Notes under the pieces: generated by a model
Told to the model about the DNA's origin: nothing
The model's input: only the letters and a program-made list of their open reading frames with translations
Database searches by the model: none
In this document: piece after piece, positions 58,701-64,000 of the stretch
Layout: each line of letters opens with the position of its first letter
Numbering within the stretch: the first letter of the stretch is position 1
Made by a program: the position numbers and the translations under genes
Assembly (NCBI RefSeq): GCF_018294505.1
Contig: NC_057800.1
Span: forward strand, 169,627,703 to 169,691,702
DNA from: Triticum aestivum
Lineage: Eukaryota; Streptophyta; Magnoliopsida; Poales; Poaceae
Length of the DNA: 64,000 nucleotides
Reading direction: 5' to 3'

Positions 58701-60280
58701 TGATATGTCTCCACGTATCTATAATTTTTGATTGCTCCATGCTATATTATCTACTGTTTTGGACATTATTGGGCTTTATTATCCACTTTTATATTATTTT
58801 TGGACTAACCTATTAATCGGAGGCCAAGCCCAGAATTGCTGTTTTTTGCCTATTTTAGGGTTCCAAAGAAAAGGAATACCAAACGGAGTCCAAACGGAAT
58901 AAACCTTCGGGAACGTGATTTTCTCAACGAATAAGACCCAGGAGACTTAGACCCCACATCAAGAAAGGAAATAGGAGGCCACGAGGTAGGGGGCGCGCCC
59001 ACCCCCACCAGGCGCGCCCTCCACCCTAGTGGGCCCCCTGTTGCTCCACCGACGTACTCCTTCCTCCTATATATATCCATGTACCCCCAAACGATCAGAT
59101 ACGGAGCCAAAACCCGAATTCCACCCGCTGTAACTTTCTGTATCCACGAGATCCCATCTTGGGGCCTGTTCCGGAGCTCTAGCGGAGGGGGCATCGATCA
59201 CGGAGGGCTTCTACATCAACACCATAGCCCCTCCGATGAAGTGTGAGTAGTTTACCTCATACCTATGGGTCCATAGTTATTAGCTAGATGGCTTATTCTC
59301 TCTTTTTGGATCTCAATACAATGTTCTCCCCCTCTCTTGTCGAGAACTATTCGATGTAATCTTCTTTTTGCGGTGTGTTTGTTGAGACCGATGAATTGTG
59401 GGTTTATGACCAAGTCTATCTATGAATAATATTTGAATCTTCTCTGAATTCTTTTATGTATGATCGGTTATCTTTGCAAGTCTCTTCGAATTATCAGTTT
59501 GGTTTGGCCTACTATATTGATCTTTCTTGCAATGGGAGAAGTGCTTAGCTTAGGGCTCAATCTTGCGGTGTCCTTTCCCAGTGACAGTAGGGGCAGCAAG
59601 GCACATATTGTATTGTTGCCATCGAGGATAACAAGATGGGGTTTTCTTCATATTGCATGAGTCTATCCCTCTACATCATGTCATCTTGCTTAAGGCGTTA
59701 CTCCGTTTTAATGTAATACTCTAGATGCATGCTGGATAGCGGTCGATGAGTGGAGTAATAGTAGTAGATGCAGGTAGGAGTCGGTCTACTTGTCTCGGAC
59801 GTGATGCCTATATACATGATCATACCTAGATATTCTCATAACTATGCTCAATTCTGTCAATTGCTCAACAGTAATTTGTTCACCCACCGTAGAGTACTTA
59901 TGCTCTCGAGAGAAGCCACTAGTGAAACATATGGCCCTCGGGTCTATCTTTATCATATTTTTCTCCTACTACTTAGTTATTTCCTTTACTATTTACTTTG
60001 CCTTTATTTTACTTTGCATCTTTATCACAAAAATACCAAAAATATTATCATATCATACCTATCAGATCTCACTCTCGTAAGTGGCCCAATAGGGATTGAC
60101 AACCCCTATTTGCGTTGGTTGCGAGGATTTATTTGTTTTGTGCAGGTACGAGGGACTCACGCGTAGCCTCCTACTGGATTTATACCTTGGTTCTCAAAAA
60201 CTGAGGGAAATACTTACGCTACTTTGCTGCATCATCCCTTCCTCTTCGGGGAAAACCAACGCAGTGCTCAAGAGGTAGCA
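58701..60280 (+). repeat. 5' LTR of element H
   Basis: 1580 bp from TGATATGTC to GAGGTAGCA, with TATA box CTATATATATCC at 59067-59078 following a GC-rich stretch (GGGGGCGCGCCC). Same family as the LTRs of F and the solo LTR. Confidence 0.88.
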
Positions 60281-60291
60281 AGAAGGATTTC

Positions 60292-60309
60292 TGGCGCCGT
60301 TGCCGGGGA
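60292..60309 (+). promoter_or_regulatory. Primer-binding site of element H
   Basis: TGGCGCCGTTGCCGGGGA, the canonical Athila-lineage site, 11 bases after the LTR end. Confidence 0.9.
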
Positions 60310-60542
60310 GGTCTTTGCAAAAGTCAACATACCAAGTACCCATCACATAGCCTTATCTCCCGCATTACATTATTTGCCATTTGCTTCTCGTTTTCCTCTC
60401 CCCCACTTCACCCTTGTCGTTTTATTCGCCCTCTCTCTCTCTATCCCCCTTCTCTTTCGCTATTTGCCTCTTTTGCTTGTTTGCTTGTGTTACCATGTAC
60501 CTTCCATTTGCTTGCATCTTTGCTTGCTAATAATCTATTGAT

Positions 60543-61896
60543 ATGGATCCACTTAAAGTGTTCTACTTGGATCATCTTCGATCCTTATGCGCTTGTGTTG
60601 AAACCCCAACTAGCCTAGTTGATGGGAAATCTTTAGATGAGCATGCTCATTTTGTGCGTCATCGTTTGTCTGAAAAAGGGAAGCTCTTATGGTATCATAT
60701 AAATAGTTTGCTATCCTATGCTTGGAATCTTTGTGAGATTTGTGATTTTACTTGTTGCTCTAAGAACCCTAAAAAACACCTTCCCTACCTATGTGAGTTC
60801 AATGATAATGAAATCTTATCTTCTTATGCAAAGGGTGTTTATAGTTACTATGATATCGAACAAATTGAAGAATTTGTCGTTTTTAAGGGTGCTCACGAAG
60901 TTGCCTCTTTGATTTAAAAGTATGATTTTACTCTCAATAAATCTGAAAATTCCATCATACTTAAATATTGCAATGAAAACTTTGCTCATAATGTCTATGT
61001 CCAAGAATTTATTGAAAGAATGACCATTGCTTTGGAAGAAAATAATGATATGCATGAATCTATAGATAATGAAGATTCCAATGATTTGGTTGAAATATCC
61101 CTTGATGAACATGATGCTTGCTATTCTTGTGGCCATGATGCCAATATTTATGAAGATGAATTTGTTATAGTTCCTTATGTTAAACATGAGATCGTTGCTA
61201 TTGCACCCATACTTGATAGTTCCTTCGATGAAAAGCATGATTGCAATGATGTTATTATAAATTCTCTTAATGTCAATTTTGTTAATGATATGCAAAACCC
61301 TAAGCTTGGAGATGCTAGTTTTGCTATGACTACTATTTGTTGCAATGATCATGATTCGGGTGATTCTTCTTTTGATCTTGAAAATTTATTTAAGCCCCAT
61401 GATGAATATGAGATTGATAATAGTGTTTGCAATATTATTGAAAGTGGGCTTGGAGGAGTGTCCACTTTAGATCCCACATATTTGGAGAATGTTCAATCTT
61501 ATGAAGTTTTTGATAAAAAGTGGGTTTGGAGAGGTCATGACTCTAGTTAATGTTAGTCCCACTATTTTGGAAGAGTGTCAACTTTGCATGCATGTGGATC
61601 GTGTTGAAAATATTTTATGTGATAGCTATTTTGTTGAATTTTCTTATGATCCTAAATATAATTATTATGAGAGAGGAAAATATGGTGGTAGAAATTTTCA
61701 TGTTACTAAATTACCTCTCGTTATGTTGAGATTGCTATTGTTTCTTTCCACTTCCTTGCATATGCTAGTTTTTGCTTGCGATGATAATTTGTTTGCCTAT
61801 ACGATGCCTATGAGTAGGAAGTATTCTAGACTTAGATGTGTTTGTCACGTGTTTTATGATTCTCTCTTTGTGCTTCAATTCTTGTCTTTCACGTGA
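60543..61896 (+). pseudogene. Membrane-anchored-type protein of unknown function (element H)
   Basis: Starts MDPLKVFYLDHLRS at 60543, about 230 bp after the primer-binding site. The first frame runs to 61550 with one stop at 60915-60917. An extra A near 61519 shifts it, and the equivalent of F's downstream part continues in another frame to 61896. The protein was therefore about 450 residues. Features: CEICDFTC near residue 62, a predicted helical acidic middle, YSCGHDANIYEDE, NPKLGDASFA, and a C-terminal hydrophobic segment LPLVMLRLLLFLSTSLHMLV with a polar tail. Similarity to F extends over the whole length, which argues that this was a real coding sequence. Function unknown; it is neither gag nor pol. 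Confidence 0.72.
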
Positions 61897-64000
61897 GCAT
61901 CATTGAAATATTATGCCTAGCTAGGGGCGTTAAACGATAGCGTTTGTTGGGAGGCAACCCAATTTTATTTTTATTCCTTGCTTTTTGCTCCTGTTTAGTA
62001 ATAAATAAATTATCTAGCCTCTGTTTTGGTTGTGTTTTTTGTGTTTAATTAGTGTTTCTGCCAAGTAGAACCGTTGGGAAGACTTGGGGAAAGTCTTGTT
62101 GAACTTGCTGTAAAAAACAGAAACTTTAGCGCTCACGAAAGCTGCTTTCATTATTATTTTCCAATTGCTATTTAGTTAATTCTTTTTGAATATGATTAAT
62201 AGATAAATTCCTCACGTCCAGAAATTTATTTTAGAATTTTTGGGGTTCCAGATCTTGCGCTAGCTACAGATTACTACAGACTGTTCTGTTTTTGACAGAT
62301 TCTGTTTTTCGTGTGTTGTTTGCTTATTTTCATGAATCTATGGCTAGTAAAATAGTTTATAAACCATAGAGAAGTTGGAATCCATTAGGTATAACACCAA
62401 TATAAATAAAGAATGAGTTCATTACAGTACCTTGAAGTGGTCTTTTGTTTTCTTTCGCTAACGGAGCTCACGAGATTTTCTACTTTAAGTTTTGTGTTGT
62501 GAAGTTTTCAAGTTTTGGGTAAAGATTTGATGGATTATGGAACAAGGAGTGGCAAGAGCCTAAGATTGGGGATGCCCATGGAACCCCCAAGATAATCTAA
62601 GGACACCTAAAAGCCAAATCTTGGGGATGCCCCGGAAGGCATCCCCTTTTTCGTCTACTTCTATTGGTAACTTTACTTGGAGCTATATTTTTATTCTCCA
62701 CATGATACGTGTTTTGCTTGGAGCGTCTTGTATGATTTGAGTCTTTATTTGTTAGTTTACCACAATCATCCTTGCTGTACACACCTTTTGAGAGAGCCAT
62801 ACATGATTTAGAATTTCGTAGAATACTCTATGTGCTTCGCTTATATCTTTTGAGTTATATAATTTTTGCTCTAGTGCTTCACTTATATCTTTTTGAGCAC
62901 GGTGGTGGATTTGTTTTATAGAAACTATTGATCTCTCATGCTTCACTTAGATTATTTTGAGAGTCTTTAATAGCATGGTAATTTGCTTAAAATCCTAATA
63001 TGCTTGGTATGCAAGATTAATAATAAAACTTTCTTATGAGTGTGTTGAATAGTATGATAAGTTTGATGCTTGATAATTTTTTTGAGATATGAAGATGGTC
63101 ATATTAAAGTTGTGCTAGTTGAGTAGTTGTGAATTTGAGAAATACTTGTGTTGAAGTTTGTGATTCCCGTAGCATGCATGTATGGTGAATCGTTATGTGA
63201 TGAAGTCGGAGCATGATTTATTTTTTGATTGTCTTCCTTATGAGTGGCGGTCGGGGACGAGCGATGGTCTTTTCCTACCAATCTATCCCCCTAGGAGCAT
63301 GCGCGTAATACTTTGCTTTGATAACTTGTAGATTTTTGCAATAAGTATATGAGTTCTTTATGACTAATGTTGAGTCCATGGATTATACGCACTCTCACCC
63401 TTCCACCTTTGCTAGCCTCTCTAATACCACGCACCTTTCGCTGGTATCATACACCCACCATATACCTTCCTCAAAACAGCCACCATACCTACCTATTATG
63501 GCATTTCCATAAACATTCCGAGATATATTGCCATGCAACTTTCCACCGTTCCGTTTATTATGACACACTCCATCATTGTCATATTGCTTAGCATGATCAT
63601 GTAGTTGACATCGTATTCGTGGCAAAGCCACCGTTCATAATTCTTTCATACATGTCACTCATGAGTCATTGCATATCCTGGTACACCGCCGGAGGCATTC
63701 ATATAGAGTCATATTTTGTTCTAAGTATCGAGTTGTAATTGTTGAGTTGTAAGAAAAATAAAAGTGTGATGATCATCATTATTAGAGCATTGTCCTAGTG
63801 AAGAAAGGATGATGGAGACTATGATTCCCCCACAAGTCGGGATGAGACTCCGGATGAAAAATAAAAAAAAGAAAGAAAAGAGGCCATAAAACAAGAGAAA
63901 AGTCCCAAATAAAAAAATAAAAAAATGAGAGAAAAAGAGAGAAGGGACAATGCTACTATCCTTTTACCACACTTGTGCTTCAAAGTAGCTCCATGATCTT
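61897..64000 (+). other. Non-coding internal region of element H
   Basis: No supported gene. It contains TTGTTGGGAGGCAACCC (near 61946), a GGGGATGCC block (62570-62640) and AT-rich sequence, and is largely the inverse of 50640-52717 in element F. The window ends before the 3' LTR. Confidence 0.6.

Larger units (their letters stand above)
58701..64000 (+). mobile_element. Element H: Athila-like element of the F family, 5' part
   Basis: A 5' LTR (58701-60280), canonical Athila primer-binding site, one gene (60543-61896) and about 2.1 kb of non-coding sequence up to the window end. It inserted into the protease of G; the candidate target site is CTGCT (58696-58700), and the right copy is outside. 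It is collinear with element F in the opposite orientation. Confidence 0.85.

Overview
This window is plant nuclear DNA from a large, repeat-dense grass genome, most likely a Triticeae cereal (wheat, Aegilops or barley type). The evidence is the element content: SIRE-lineage Copia, Athila- and Tat-lineage Gypsy, and a CACTA transposon whose terminal sequence looks like those common in wheat. I found no host gene, tRNA, rRNA or CRISPR. Family names (Maximus-, Sabrina-, Fatima-like) are from memory and tentative. Lineage calls rest on visible domains, primer-binding sites, LTR ends and gene order.

Layout, left to right. 1-4484: 3' part of a SIRE-type Copia element (A, +) with a post-pol ORF and 3' LTR. 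It is inserted in the LTR of a second SIRE-type element (B, -, 4485 to about 9063), whose post-pol gene is broken. About 9064-28003: a CACTA element that has lost its left end. It is split by a complete SIRE-type Copia element (C, -, 12668-27194) with two 1383-bp LTRs and a perfect GGTAT target duplication. The CACTA right end sits in the integrase of a Tat-lineage Gypsy element (28004-34669, +), which carries a decayed multi-exon antisense gene, two minisatellites, an assembly gap and a 3' LTR. That element in turn interrupts the reverse transcriptase of an Athila-lineage element (D, -, 34670-38680). This is a four-level nest.

38811-45057 holds a rearranged Athila-type mosaic (E). 45058-46799 holds two unclassified LTR-like pieces. 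46800-48362 is a solo LTR with target duplication ATCCA. Element F (-, 48378-54779) belongs to the same LTR family. It is interrupted by an Athila gag-protease element (G, +, 54780-58700), which is interrupted by H (+, 58701 to the window end), again of the solo-LTR family.

Almost every coding region is decayed. Gag, protease, integrase, reverse transcriptase and RNase H once served replication by reverse transcription and integration. The less usual content is the set of extra genes: SIRE and Athila post-pol ORFs, the Tat antisense gene, tandemly duplicated CACTA exons, and a protein with a C-terminal hydrophobic segment in F and H that stands where gag-pol would be expected. Several LTR promoters also carry arrays of short, often palindromic, motifs upstream of the TATA box.
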